Below the pieces are notes generated by a model, which was given only the letters and a program-made list of their open reading frames with translations, ran no database searches and was not told the origin of the DNA. 9,147 nt of DNA, from NCBI GenBank assembly GCA_025450555.1, contig JANWHF010000130.1, forward strand, positions 1 to 9,147, in the 5' to 3' direction. The stretch's first letter is position 1, and every line of letters starts with the position of its first letter. Made by a program: the position numbers and the translations under genes. Shown one piece after another: positions 1 to 5,983 of this stretch. The stretch comes from Tepidisphaeraceae bacterium. Lineage in GTDB: Bacteria; Planctomycetota; Phycisphaerae; Tepidisphaerales; Tepidisphaeraceae.

Positions 1-1241
1 GCGACGAGCTGGAACGCCGCGCCAATGAGCTGGCGGCAACCAATGCCGAGCTTTTGACGCAGGCCAATGCGACGCGCGCGCTGGCCGAAGCCGAGGCGGC
101 CGGTCGCGCAAAGGACCGGTTCCTGGCGATCCTGAGCCACGAGCTTCGCACGCCGCTTACGCCGGTACTGACGGCTGTGCAGATGCTGGAATCGACGGAC
201 GACCTTCCATCTGATTTGAAGCAGACGCTCAACATCATCAGCCGCAATGTCGAGTTGGAGGCCCGGCTGATCGACGATCTGCTCGATCTCACCCGCATTT
301 CCCGGGGCAAATTGCAATTGCAGCCCACCCCCGTAGATCTGCACGAGAAGCTGGCCAACGCTCTGCAGACCGTGCAGGATGAGGCGCGCGGCAAACGTCT
401 CAATATTCAATTCGATCGCCGCGCGACGCATGCCACCATCATGGCGGATCCAACCCGACTTCAGCAGGTCTTCTGGAACCTGCTGAAAAACGCTGTGAAA
501 TTCACCCCAGAAGGCGGACAGATCACCATGAAAACCTTCGATGTTGGGCCGGATCGCGTCGGCGTCGAAATCTCCGACACCGGCATCGGCATCGATCCCG
601 AAGCGCTGGCGCGAATTTTCGATGCCTTCGAGCAGGCCAATCGCGAAGTCACGCGACAGTTCGGCGGGCTCGGGCTGGGCCTTAATATCTCCAAAGCCCT
701 CATCGAAGCGCATGGCGGGCAGATTCACGGCTCCAGCGCCGGCGTTGGAAAGGGCGCGACCTTCACCGTGGAACTTCCCGCGATTCCCGTATCGCAAAAG
801 GCCGTTGCCGCGCCGCACGTTAGCTCGAGCGGCACCGGCACCTCCGCCGCGCCGCAGTCTGACAGCAACCCCCATGTACTTCTGGTCGAAGACCATCGCG
901 ACACCGCAACGATGATGTCCCGCTTTCTCCGGCGCTGCGGGTATCAGGTGACTGTTGCCGACTCGGTCGCTTCTGCTTTGAAAACCGCCGACGCCGACCA
1001 CTTTGATGTAGTCGTCAGCGACATCGGCCTTCCCGATGGCAGCGGCCTCGATCTGATGCGCCAGCTCATCGCCCGCCACTCCCTTAAAGGCATCGCTCTC
1101 AGCGGATTTGGCATGGAAGAAGACATTCGCCGCAGCAAAGACGCCGGCTTTGTTGAACATCTCGTGAAGCCGATCAACGTTCAACAACTGGAAGCTGCAT
1201 TGGAGCGCGTGGTGAAAGTCCATCGCACCGCCGGCCACTGA
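1..1241 (+). CDS. Hybrid sensor histidine kinase, C-terminal part (HisKA-HATPase_c-receiver), truncated by window edge
   Basis: This is a two-component kinase with a fused receiver domain. The reading frame is open from base 3, so the start and any sensory domain lie outside the window; a TTG at 54 lies inside the domain linker and is unlikely to be the start. The first visible residues are Ala/Glu/Arg-rich, like the coiled coil that precedes HisKA. The H-box reads ILSHELRTPL, with the phosphorylated His at 138-140. The N-box (NLLKNAVKFT) has its Mg-binding Asn at 489-491. The G1 box DTGIGI starts at 576, and a glycine-rich G2 box lies near 660-690, so the ATPase looks intact. A Ser/Pro/Ala linker (about 790-870) leads to the receiver, with acidic residues at 888-893, the phospho-acceptor Asp at 1020-1022, Ser at 1101-1103 and Lys at 1167-1169 (LVKP). 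All key residues are present. The stimulus and output are unknown: no response regulator gene is adjacent, and phosphorelay through the fused receiver is inferred. It converges on the thioesterase gene. Confidence 0.95.
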   Translation, partial: DELERRANELAATNAELLTQANATRALAEAEAAGRAKDRFLAILSHELRTPLTPVLTAVQMLESTDDLPSDLKQTLNIISRNVELEARLIDDLLDLTRISRGKLQLQPTPVDLHEKLANALQTVQDEARGKRLNIQFDRRATHATIMADPTRLQQVFWNLLKNAVKFTPEGGQITMKTFDVGPDRVGVEISDTGIGIDPEALARIFDAFEQANREVTRQFGGLGLGLNISKALIEAHGGQIHGSSAGVGKGATFTVELPAIPVSQKAVAAPHVSSSGTGTSAAPQSDSNPHVLLVEDHRDTATMMSRFLRRCGYQVTVADSVASALKTADADHFDVVVSDIGLPDGSGLDLMRQLIARHSLKGIALSGFGMEEDIRRSKDAGFVEHLVKPINVQQLEAALERVVKVHRTAGH

Positions 1242-1290
1242 CTCCCGCGATTGTGCTTCACCCAGCCGTCCAACTGTCTAATGTTCGGCG

Positions 1291-1767
1291 CTATTCCGTT
1301 CCCAGCGGCCCAACCTGCGCTTCAATCCCCTTGCGCAATTCCATCAATCGAACCGCGTAATCGCGCATCGATTTTTCTTCATCCGTCTTCGGCTCCCACG
1401 CAGGCACTTCAACGGGCTTTCCATCGGCATCGATCGCGACGAAGACGACGATGCATTGCGTGGTGCGGGTGTATTGGCCATCGCGCGGGTCGGCGGCTTT
1501 CACTTCGACGGTAATGTGCATGCTCGTGCGGCCGGTGTAAATCAGCCGGCCCGTTACCTCGACCAGGTGCCCGATGTGGATGGGCCGATAGAAGCGGATG
1601 CCACTGACGAAGACAGTCACGCAGAATTTTCCGCACCATCCCACCGAGCAGGCATAGCCGGCCTGGTCGATCCATTTCATGACCGAACCGCCGTGGACGT
1701 TGCCGTAAAGATTCACATCCGACGGCTCGGCGAGGAATTTGAGGGTGACGGTGCTCTGACGTTCCAT
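1291..1767 (-). CDS. Acyl-CoA thioesterase, hotdog fold (YciA/ACOT-like)
   Basis: This 158-residue cytoplasmic protein probably hydrolyses acyl-CoA thioesters to free acid and CoA. The N-terminal third has the family pattern D-V-N-L-Y-G-N-V-H-G-G (residues 17-27), followed by the helix VMKWIDQAG with Asp34, which in YciA-type single hotdog domains lies at the active site. The strands rich in Val/Thr/Ile at about 49-60 and 66-90 (GIRFYRPIHIGHLVEVTGR) and 100-113 fit the rest of the fold. After residue 115 comes a charged tail ending in a helix, as in many acyl-CoA hydrolases of about 130-170 residues. Active enzymes of this family are usually hexamers (trimers of dimers). The chain-length preference cannot be read from sequence. 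The ATG at 1765-1767 gives the normal N-terminus (MERQSTVTLKF); a purine-rich GAGAAG a few bases upstream is only a weak ribosome site. The gene stands alone, 49 bp from the convergent kinase gene. Confidence 0.9.
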   Translation of the reverse strand: MERQSTVTLKFLAEPSDVNLYGNVHGGSVMKWIDQAGYACSVGWCGKFCVTVFVSGIRFYRPIHIGHLVEVTGRLIYTGRTSMHITVEVKAADPRDGQYTRTTQCIVVFVAIDADGKPVEVPAWEPKTDEEKSMRDYAVRLMELRKGIEAQVGPLGTE

Positions 1768-1794
1768 AGCACTTCTCGCCTTTGACGGTTCTTC

Positions 1795-1869
1795 TGCGCC
1801 AAGACCGCCAAGAGAATTCGATTTTTATTTTTTTTCTTGGCGCTCTTGGCTGTCTTGGCGCACTTGGCG
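1795..1869. repeat. Iterated 9-bp CTTGGCG motif with inverted arm (hairpin-forming intergenic repeat)
   Basis: Four tandem 9-bp units of the form NNCTTGGCG lie at 1834-1842, 1843-1851, 1852-1860 and 1861-1869 (the second ends in T instead of G). Two more units in the opposite orientation lie at 1795-1814. The result is an inverted repeat: 1795-1814 matches the reverse complement of 1843-1862 at 19 of 20 positions, around a 28-nt loop that contains a T-rich stretch. It fills most of the 140-bp gap between the thioesterase start and the PH-domain stop and overlaps no credible gene. I do not assign it to a named family. The T-run is inside the loop, not after the stem, so it is not a standard terminator. 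Confidence 0.85.
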
Positions 1870-1907
1870 CTTATCGAAGCCAGACGACGTCCGACTGGTA
1901 AACAGCA

Positions 1908-2474
1908 TCAGGTCCCAGTATCCACCTTGAGTACTCCCGTTTGGCGCTTGACGGAGATGATCCGTTGTTTGAGCTCTTCAAAAAGTTTGCGGGCGTTAGG
2001 CAGGCCGTGCATGAAGAGGTTGGGCATGTTGTCATCATGCGAGATCACCTGGATCGTGCCGATGCCAAGCAGCCGGTCGATGAGCGTCTGGTGGAAGGAG
2101 ATGTCTTCGACGTGCCAGAGTTCGAGCGAATTGATGTCTTTGCCGATCAGACCGCGCTCGTAATCGATGCGGTAGTTGCTGATGCGGTAGCGAATGCGCT
2201 GCGTGATGATCACGGGAATCAGCAGGAGGATGATGCCGACCACGATCATCGCCAGGCAGGCCCATTTGCTCGGCCATTTGCTCAACCAGAAGCGCAGCAC
2301 GATCGGCAAGATCAAAAAAATAATGCCCAGCACCGTGAGGGCGATGACCTGGGTAGGCTTCCCGCCCATCAGCGGCCGGCCTTCATAATAAATTGATTCC
2401 GTATCGTCCGGCGGCGCATGCGGACGCTCATTGGAGGGAATGGCCGACAGATTTGGATCGGGGAGATCAGTCAC
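1908..2474 (-). CDS. PH domain-containing membrane protein (bPH_2 / DUF304, YdbS-like)
   Basis: This 188-residue protein of unknown function is anchored in the inner membrane. The frame extends upstream to an ATG at 2652-2654, but that part is translated palindromic repeat; I chose the GTG at 2472-2474 because AAAGGAG sits 7 nt upstream of it. A polar, Pro-rich N-terminus (1-40) is followed by two membrane helices at about 42-64 and 72-92, then a bacterial PH domain at about 93-172. The domain has the usual pattern: RYRISNYRIDYERGLIGKD, then a WHVEDISFHQTLIDRLLGIG stretch, a strand TIQVISHDD and a closing helix. Bacterial PH domains of this type have been found near membrane or stress genes, but their ligands are mostly undefined. 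The N-terminal cytoplasmic tail is longer than in minimal members. It is the only gene in its unit, separated from the thioesterase by the 9-bp repeat array. Confidence 0.88.
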   Translation of the reverse strand: MTDLPDPNLSAIPSNERPHAPPDDTESIYYEGRPLMGGKPTQVIALTVLGIIFLILPIVLRFWLSKWPSKWACLAMIVVGIILLLIPVIITQRIRYRISNYRIDYERGLIGKDINSLELWHVEDISFHQTLIDRLLGIGTIQVISHDDNMPNLFMHGLPNARKLFEELKQRIISVKRQTGVLKVDTGT

Positions 2475-2481
2475 AGGCGCG

Positions 2482-2488
2482 CTCCTTT
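2482..2488 (-). promoter_or_regulatory. Shine-Dalgarno site that decides the GTG start of the PH-domain gene
   Basis: On the minus strand AAAGGAG lies 7 nt before the GTG at 2474. It is the strongest ribosome site in the window, and the neighbouring genes have weak sites or none. It argues against the upstream ATG at 2654. Confidence 0.75.
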
Positions 2489-2528
2489 CAGGGCAGGAGG
2501 ATTCTAGCCTCACGGTGCCAAAAGCGAG

Positions 2529-2622
2529 AATGCGCACTTTCGCCGACCTTAGCCGCCCGGCTTGTTGGGCGCTTCTACAATCGCAGATGCGGGGCAAGCG
2601 CCCGACAAGCCCGGCGGCTAAA
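2529..2622 (+). repeat. Palindromic dispersed repeat, copy 1 (REP/MITE-like)
   Basis: The left arm at 2549-2576 starts TTAGCCGCCCGGCTTG; the right arm at 2594-2621 is its imperfect reverse complement (GCAAGCGCCCGACAAG...). The two can fold into a long stem around a loop of 17 nt. The left arm is nearly identical (27 of 28) to the reverse complement of 4441-4468. The similarity continues leftward through AATGCGCA (2529-2536) and a TTCGCC-like block, so a unit of about 50 nt is shared. It lies in the 227-bp divergent spacer between the PH-domain and flippase-like genes. Confidence 0.85.
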
Positions 2623-2649
2623 CTTTGGCTCCAACAAGACTCGGATGCT

Positions 2650-2677
2650 TTCACACGCGAGCGCCCCCGTCTAAAAT
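2650..2677 (+). promoter_or_regulatory. Candidate sigma70-type promoter for the flippase-like gene
   Basis: TTCACA at 2650-2655 and TAAAAT at 2672-2677 each differ from consensus by one base and are 16 bp apart. Transcription would start near 2684, leaving a leader of under 20 nt before the ATG at 2702, which fits the absence of a clear Shine-Dalgarno sequence. This is by eye only. Confidence 0.4.
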
Positions 2678-2701
2678 GGGGCCAGCAGACAGAACTCTTG
2701 A

Positions 2702-4387
2702 ATGGCTTTGACCGATTCTTCTCATCCCGGCACAGGCTCGCGCGGTCAATGGGAAGGGAAGCCCAGGCGGCCGCCGAGGTTTGTCAGTTATCTTTGGGTC
2801 ATTCTGAAGAATGTCATCGGCTGGGTGCTGGTGCTCAGCTCCGGCGCGGTGGGGCTGGTTACGCCGGGGCCGTTTGGCGTGCCGATGTTTCTGATCGGCT
2901 TTGCCCTCATCACATTCCCGGGCAAACGGAAATTCACGGCGCGGGTTCTCAAGGGCAAGCCGATTCCACAGGACAGCGTCGCATTTCGGCGTGGCGTCGC
3001 GATTGCCTCGCTCTGCGTGCCCGCGGTCTGCGCCTTTTATCTGCAATGGAAATATCGGATTCCCGCCCACTGGCGCCTTTCCAGCTCGGCGCGAGTGTTC
3101 GTCGCTTATTTCCTCAGCGCGATCCTGATCTGGATCGTTGGGCTGAAATCGGTCGAGATTTTCAACATCGTCCTGGGCCAGGCGCCCAAGCTCCGAAGAC
3201 GCGTTCGCCCCTGGATGCGCCGAAAGGGATTCGATCTGCTACCGCCCCGCAGGCGAAGACGGTTCGTCCGGGCCGATGGACGAATCACGCGCGAGCCTGA
3301 TGAAGAAATCCTGGCGGTCAGTGAGGATCGAAAACGCGGGGCGCGCCAGACCTGGGCGAAGATCCGCCCCTGGGTGCGACGACTGGCCGGCCTCGCGATC
3401 ACCGCTGCGATTTTCGTCTGGATTTGCAAGCCAATCGTCCGCGATTGGGACCATTTTCAGAAGTACGTCTGGCAGATTCATATCGGCCGCTTCGTTCTGG
3501 CGGCGGTGATGTTCGCGATTTTTCTGTTCGTCTTCCGCGCGACATCGTGGCGATGGATCCTCGCGGGCTTCGGGCATCGGCTGCCGGTTGCGCCGGTCAC
3601 GCGAATCTGGTCCACATCGGAATTGGCACGGTATCTGCCAGGCATGATCTGGCAGGTGGTGGGCCGGGCCTATCTGGTTAAACCGTATGGCGTGCGCGGA
3701 AGCGTCTGCTCGACAAGCCAGATTCTGGAATTGATTCTTTTCCTGCTGGCCAACGTGCTCGTAGCGACGACATGCCTGCTATGGGATGGCTTCAAGCATT
3801 TTCATGGCCCCGCGCGGGCTTGGCTCGTGGCCGCGATGGCGATGGTCCCAGTGCTTCTGCTGCTGGTTCATCCACGGGTGTTCTATGGATCAGCCGATCG
3901 AATTCTGCGGAGACTCGGCAAACCGGAGATCGCTTTTCGCCTGGGATTTGGCGCGTTGGCGGGGCTTCTGATCTGGGCGGTGCTGGGGTTGCTCTGGCAG
4001 AGCCTTTCAATTTGGGTGCTGGCCGAGGCGCCGCTCGGATTGCAGTTCACCAAATGGTGGGTCATCGCCGGCGCCTATTGCCTGGCCTGGTGCGCAGGAT
4101 TCCTTGCCTTCTGGGCGCCGGGCGGCATTGGCGTGCGAGAATTGGTATTTATTACGGCAATGCAATTCATGTTGCCCAAGCCGGTGCGCGAGCATTTCAA
4201 TGACCCGGCAGCACGAATTGGATTTCTGGCATTTCTGAGCGTACTGCTTCGCCTCTGGGCGACGGCCGGTGAATTGATGGTCGCAGGCGTTGCTTATGCC
4301 GTCGATTTTCGCGGCGCGATTGGTCGCCCCGATGCCCCGGGAAGAATCGCAATTGCAGGGGATGCCCAATATCGTAAATCAGCTTGA
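2702..4387 (+). CDS. Polytopic membrane protein: PGPGW-like N-terminal module fused to LPG-synthase TM / UPF0104 flippase-like domain
   Basis: This 561-residue inner-membrane protein appears to have two modules. The N-terminal part has helices at about 32-52 and 55-72 flanking GLVTPGPFGVPMFLIGFALI, which resembles the PGPGW family of small membrane proteins; two more helices follow at about 98-115 and 131-149. A very basic linker (about 162-225, with RRRRR near 183-187) leads to the C-terminal part (about 226-535) with some seven or eight helices. That part carries YLPGMIWQVVGR at 311-322 and WAPGGIGVRE at 471-480, both hallmarks of the lysylphosphatidylglycerol synthase TM region (PF03706, UPF0104). 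Family members move or modify lipids or lipid-linked sugars. No aminoacyl-transferase (MprF C-terminal) domain follows, so a flippase-like role is more likely than lysyl-PG synthesis; this is inference. The ATG at 2702 is the first in frame and has a weak ribosome site. The fusion of the two modules is the unusual point. Confidence 0.85.
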   Translation: MALTDSSHPGTGSRGQWEGKPRRPPRFVSYLWVILKNVIGWVLVLSSGAVGLVTPGPFGVPMFLIGFALITFPGKRKFTARVLKGKPIPQDSVAFRRGVAIASLCVPAVCAFYLQWKYRIPAHWRLSSSARVFVAYFLSAILIWIVGLKSVEIFNIVLGQAPKLRRRVRPWMRRKGFDLLPPRRRRRFVRADGRITREPDEEILAVSEDRKRGARQTWAKIRPWVRRLAGLAITAAIFVWICKPIVRDWDHFQKYVWQIHIGRFVLAAVMFAIFLFVFRATSWRWILAGFGHRLPVAPVTRIWSTSELARYLPGMIWQVVGRAYLVKPYGVRGSVCSTSQILELILFLLANVLVATTCLLWDGFKHFHGPARAWLVAAMAMVPVLLLLVHPRVFYGSADRILRRLGKPEIAFRLGFGALAGLLIWAVLGLLWQSLSIWVLAEAPLGLQFTKWWVIAGAYCLAWCAGFLAFWAPGGIGVRELVFITAMQFMLPKPVREHFNDPAARIGFLAFLSVLLRLWATAGELMVAGVAYAVDFRGAIGRPDAPGRIAIAGDAQYRKSA

Positions 4388-4410
4388 CGAATGCGTCGCT
4401 TGTGCCCCGC

Positions 4411-4490
4411 TTAGCCGCTTGCGGTGCGCTTCGAGCGCCAAGAAGCGCCCGACAAGCCGGGCGGCTAAACGTGGCGAAGATTTGCGCATT
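4411..4490 (-). repeat. Palindromic dispersed repeat, copy 2 (inverted relative to copy 1)
   Basis: The segment 4441-4468 (AGAAGCGCCCGACAAG...) is the reverse complement of the copy-1 left arm with one difference, and similarity runs on through TGGCGAAG and TGCGCATT to 4490. The partner arm at 4411-4431 (TTAGCCGC...GCGCTT) is shortened by about 6 nt. Inside the main arm, CGCCCG and CGGGCG (4446-4451, 4458-4463) form a small perfect hairpin around ACAAGC. It starts 24 bp after the flippase-like stop, in the 117-bp spacer between convergent genes, where its stems could also help end transcription. Confidence 0.82.
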
Positions 4491-4504
4491 TCCCCTTGCA
4501 GATT

Positions 4505-4768
4505 CTATTGTCCGCGCGGAATGGGCATCACCCGCAGATTTGTCGGCTTCTTATCAGGTCCATGGCGCAGCGGATAAACCGTCTTGAAATACATCAGCAG
4601 CAGGACCGCAAGCCAGACGATCAGCAAAAACGCCAGAACCGCAAACAAAGTTCGGCGCGGCTTCAATGGACGAAAGCCGTATGGAGTCGATGAAGAATCT
4701 CGATTTTCTGGCTTTGGACGATTGCCTGGATCGTTGGATGGGCCGGACGAACGCCTGCTTTTGCTCAT
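4505..4768 (-). CDS. Small single-pass membrane protein, unknown function
   Basis: I do not recognise a family. The 87-residue product has a polar, basic, Ser/Pro/Asn-rich N-terminus (1-39), one strongly hydrophobic helix (about 40-60, LFAVLAFLLIVWLAVLLLMY) and a short basic C-terminal tail ending MPIPRGQ. The Arg/Lys cluster just before the helix (KPRR) suggests that the N-terminus is cytoplasmic. Its ATG overlaps the stop of the upstream Minf_1886 gene in an ATGA tetranucleotide, which implies translational coupling; there is no Shine-Dalgarno sequence of its own. That overlap and the sensible membrane-protein composition are why I accept this short gene. Confidence 0.7.
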   Translation of the reverse strand: MSKSRRSSGPSNDPGNRPKPENRDSSSTPYGFRPLKPRRTLFAVLAFLLIVWLAVLLLMYFKTVYPLRHGPDKKPTNLRVMPIPRGQ

Positions 4769-5196
4769 GATGCTGCCGGGATGCGATAGCTCGCTTCAAA
4801 CGCTCCGCGGAAGTCGTAGACGTTTCGGAAATCTTCGACGGTGTCGTCATCGGTGCGCTGCATCTGCCCGCGATCGATCAGGGCAAAGACGATGCGACCG
4901 AAATCGAGCGTGGAACTGATGTTCCAATGCCGAAGGACGGTCCGCGCGAGCATGCCCCAGCGTGCGACGGCCAATTCCCGCAAACCTTCGCAAAGCTGCT
5001 GGCCCGAAACATGGCGACAGGATTGAGCGTCGGTCACGGCACCATGGACTTTGGTTACCGTGTACCGAAGACCTTCTTCGATAAACTCAAATGCCTGCTG
5101 AGGATACGACAGGCCGCGATCCTCCAACTCCGGATGAGTCGCCGCCTTAGGCTGTTGAGGTGGGGGCATGGCGACACTATACCGATGCAAGCCCAT
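4765..5196 (-). CDS. Minf_1886 family conserved hypothetical protein (Planctomycetes-Verrucomicrobia)
   Basis: The function is unknown. The protein matches my recollection of TIGR04138: a helix with QAFEFIEEGLRYTVTKVHG (residues about 34-52), then HVSGQQLCEGLRELAVARWG (62-81), MARTVLRHW..., STLDFGRIVFALIDRGQM (95-112), and the closing DDDTVEDFRNVYDFRGAF (115-132). It is soluble, with no signal peptide or membrane segment. The family occurs as a single conserved copy in planctomycetes and verrucomicrobia, so it is a good taxon marker. The start is uncertain: the ATG at 5196 gives 143 residues, and an internal ATG at 5169 (MPPPQQPK) gives 134. Neither has a clear ribosome site; a TATAGT on the minus strand at 5176-5181 would favour the shorter form. 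The stop overlaps the start of the following small membrane protein, so the two genes form one operon. Confidence 0.85.
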   Translation of the reverse strand: MGLHRYSVAMPPPQQPKAATHPELEDRGLSYPQQAFEFIEEGLRYTVTKVHGAVTDAQSCRHVSGQQLCEGLRELAVARWGMLARTVLRHWNISSTLDFGRIVFALIDRGQMQRTDDDTVEDFRNVYDFRGAFEASYRIPAAS

Positions 5197-5199
5197 CGG

Positions 5200-5244
5200 G
5201 AAAAGAGCTTTTCACTACGGGACTTAAGAAAAACAGTTTTTCTT
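5200..5244. promoter_or_regulatory. Two short perfect palindromes in the divergent Minf_1886 / LysE spacer (possible operators)
   Basis: GAAAAG-AG-CTTTTC at 5200-5213 and AAGAAAAAC-A-GTTTTTCTT at 5226-5244 are exact inverted repeats. Both lie in the 70-bp gap between divergent starts (5196 and 5267), where a shared regulator could bind. They are AT-rich and short, so a chance origin is possible. Confidence 0.4.
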
Positions 5245-5266
5245 TTCCTGCGACCGACAAGCGGGT

Positions 5267-5938
5267 ATGTATCGGCCCATCAGCGCGGGATTTGGACGCA
5301 TCTTCGTATCGGGCCTGTGGTTGGGTCTTGGGGCGGCAGCGCCGATCGGGCCGGTCAATGTCGAAATCGCCCGCCGGGCAATTGGCCGGGGCTTTTGGGC
5401 TGGGTTTGCGCTGGGCTGCGGCGCGGTAACTATAGATGTCGCCGATGCGATTCTCAGCAGCCTCGCCCTCCGCCCGCTCGTTGGACATCGCCAAATCATG
5501 CAATTGATCGGCCTTGGCGGCGCCTTGTTCCTCACCTGGCTGGGCATCGGATGCCTGCGGGGATTATGGCGGCATCTTCGGCGCGATCCTTTGGCCGGCG
5601 TGGAAACGCAAACAGAAACTACCGTTGCCGCGCGGCGGGCCTATCTCACCGGGCTATTCATGACCGCGTTGAATCCGATGACGCTGGCCTTCTGGTTCAT
5701 CGTCGTCCCGAGCATCGTCGGCGCGATCACCGATCATCCTTCGCATGATCTGCCAATCATTTGCGCCGGCGTTTTTGTTGCGACATTGAGCTGGGTGATC
5801 GCCTTTTCGGGCACGATGGCGCGCCTGGGGCGATGGGGCAAGACCAAATTGATCGTCATTGCCGACGCGGCGGGCGGAATCATTCTTCTGGCGTTTGCGG
5901 CGGTTGGGTTCTGGCGTCTGGCCCACCTGACTTTATAA
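5267..5938 (+). CDS. LysE/RhtB-family translocator (amino-acid or metabolite exporter)
   Basis: This 223-residue inner-membrane protein has about six hydrophobic helices, as usual for LysE-type exporters (about 190-230 residues). The signature is near the N-terminus: SGLWLGLGAAAPIGPVNVEI (residues 15-34), where the P-x-G-P-x-N motif is diagnostic, followed by RRAIGRGFWAGFALGCGAVTIDV. The second-half signature TALNPMTLAFW is at 133-143. A polar loop at about 101-124 separates the halves. The family exports lysine, arginine, threonine or homoserine lactones, among others; the substrate cannot be told here. No LysG-type activator gene is adjacent. The ATG at 5267 gives a complete first helix. 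It is divergent from Minf_1886 and lies 45 bp upstream of the TolC-like gene, so co-transcription is possible. Confidence 0.88.
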   Translation: MYRPISAGFGRIFVSGLWLGLGAAAPIGPVNVEIARRAIGRGFWAGFALGCGAVTIDVADAILSSLALRPLVGHRQIMQLIGLGGALFLTWLGIGCLRGLWRHLRRDPLAGVETQTETTVAARRAYLTGLFMTALNPMTLAFWFIVVPSIVGAITDHPSHDLPIICAGVFVATLSWVIAFSGTMARLGRWGKTKLIVIADAAGGIILLAFAAVGFWRLAHLTL

Positions 5939-5939
5939 T
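5911..5939 (+). promoter_or_regulatory. Candidate promoter for the TolC-family gene, overlapping the LysE stop
   Basis: A perfect TATAAT at 5934-5939 includes the LysE stop codon. The hexamer 17 bp upstream (CTGGCG, 5911-5916) matches only half of the -35 consensus. A start near 5946 would give a leader of about 38 nt, with GGAG at 5973-5976 placed 7 nt before the ATG at 5984. The TolC-like gene may therefore have its own promoter even if LysE reads through. Confidence 0.35.
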
Positions 5940-5983
5940 CCCGCCCACGATCGAGTTCAGGCATTAGGAAATGGAGCGACGGC

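Noticed and set aside
1795..1862. Rho-independent terminator between the PH-domain and thioesterase genes
   Set aside because: The stem is long, but the T-rich tract is in the loop and no T-run follows the stem on either strand.
2431..3300. Long plus-strand open frame of 289 codons
   Set aside because: It crosses the palindromic repeat and overlaps the real 2702 gene in another frame; its product is low-complexity Arg/Gly/Ala with no domain. It is a shadow of GC-rich codon use.
2529..4490. Composite transposon formed by the two inverted palindromic repeats
   Set aside because: There is no transposase between them, no target duplication that I can see, and the arms have the size and shape of REP elements; independent insertions are simpler.
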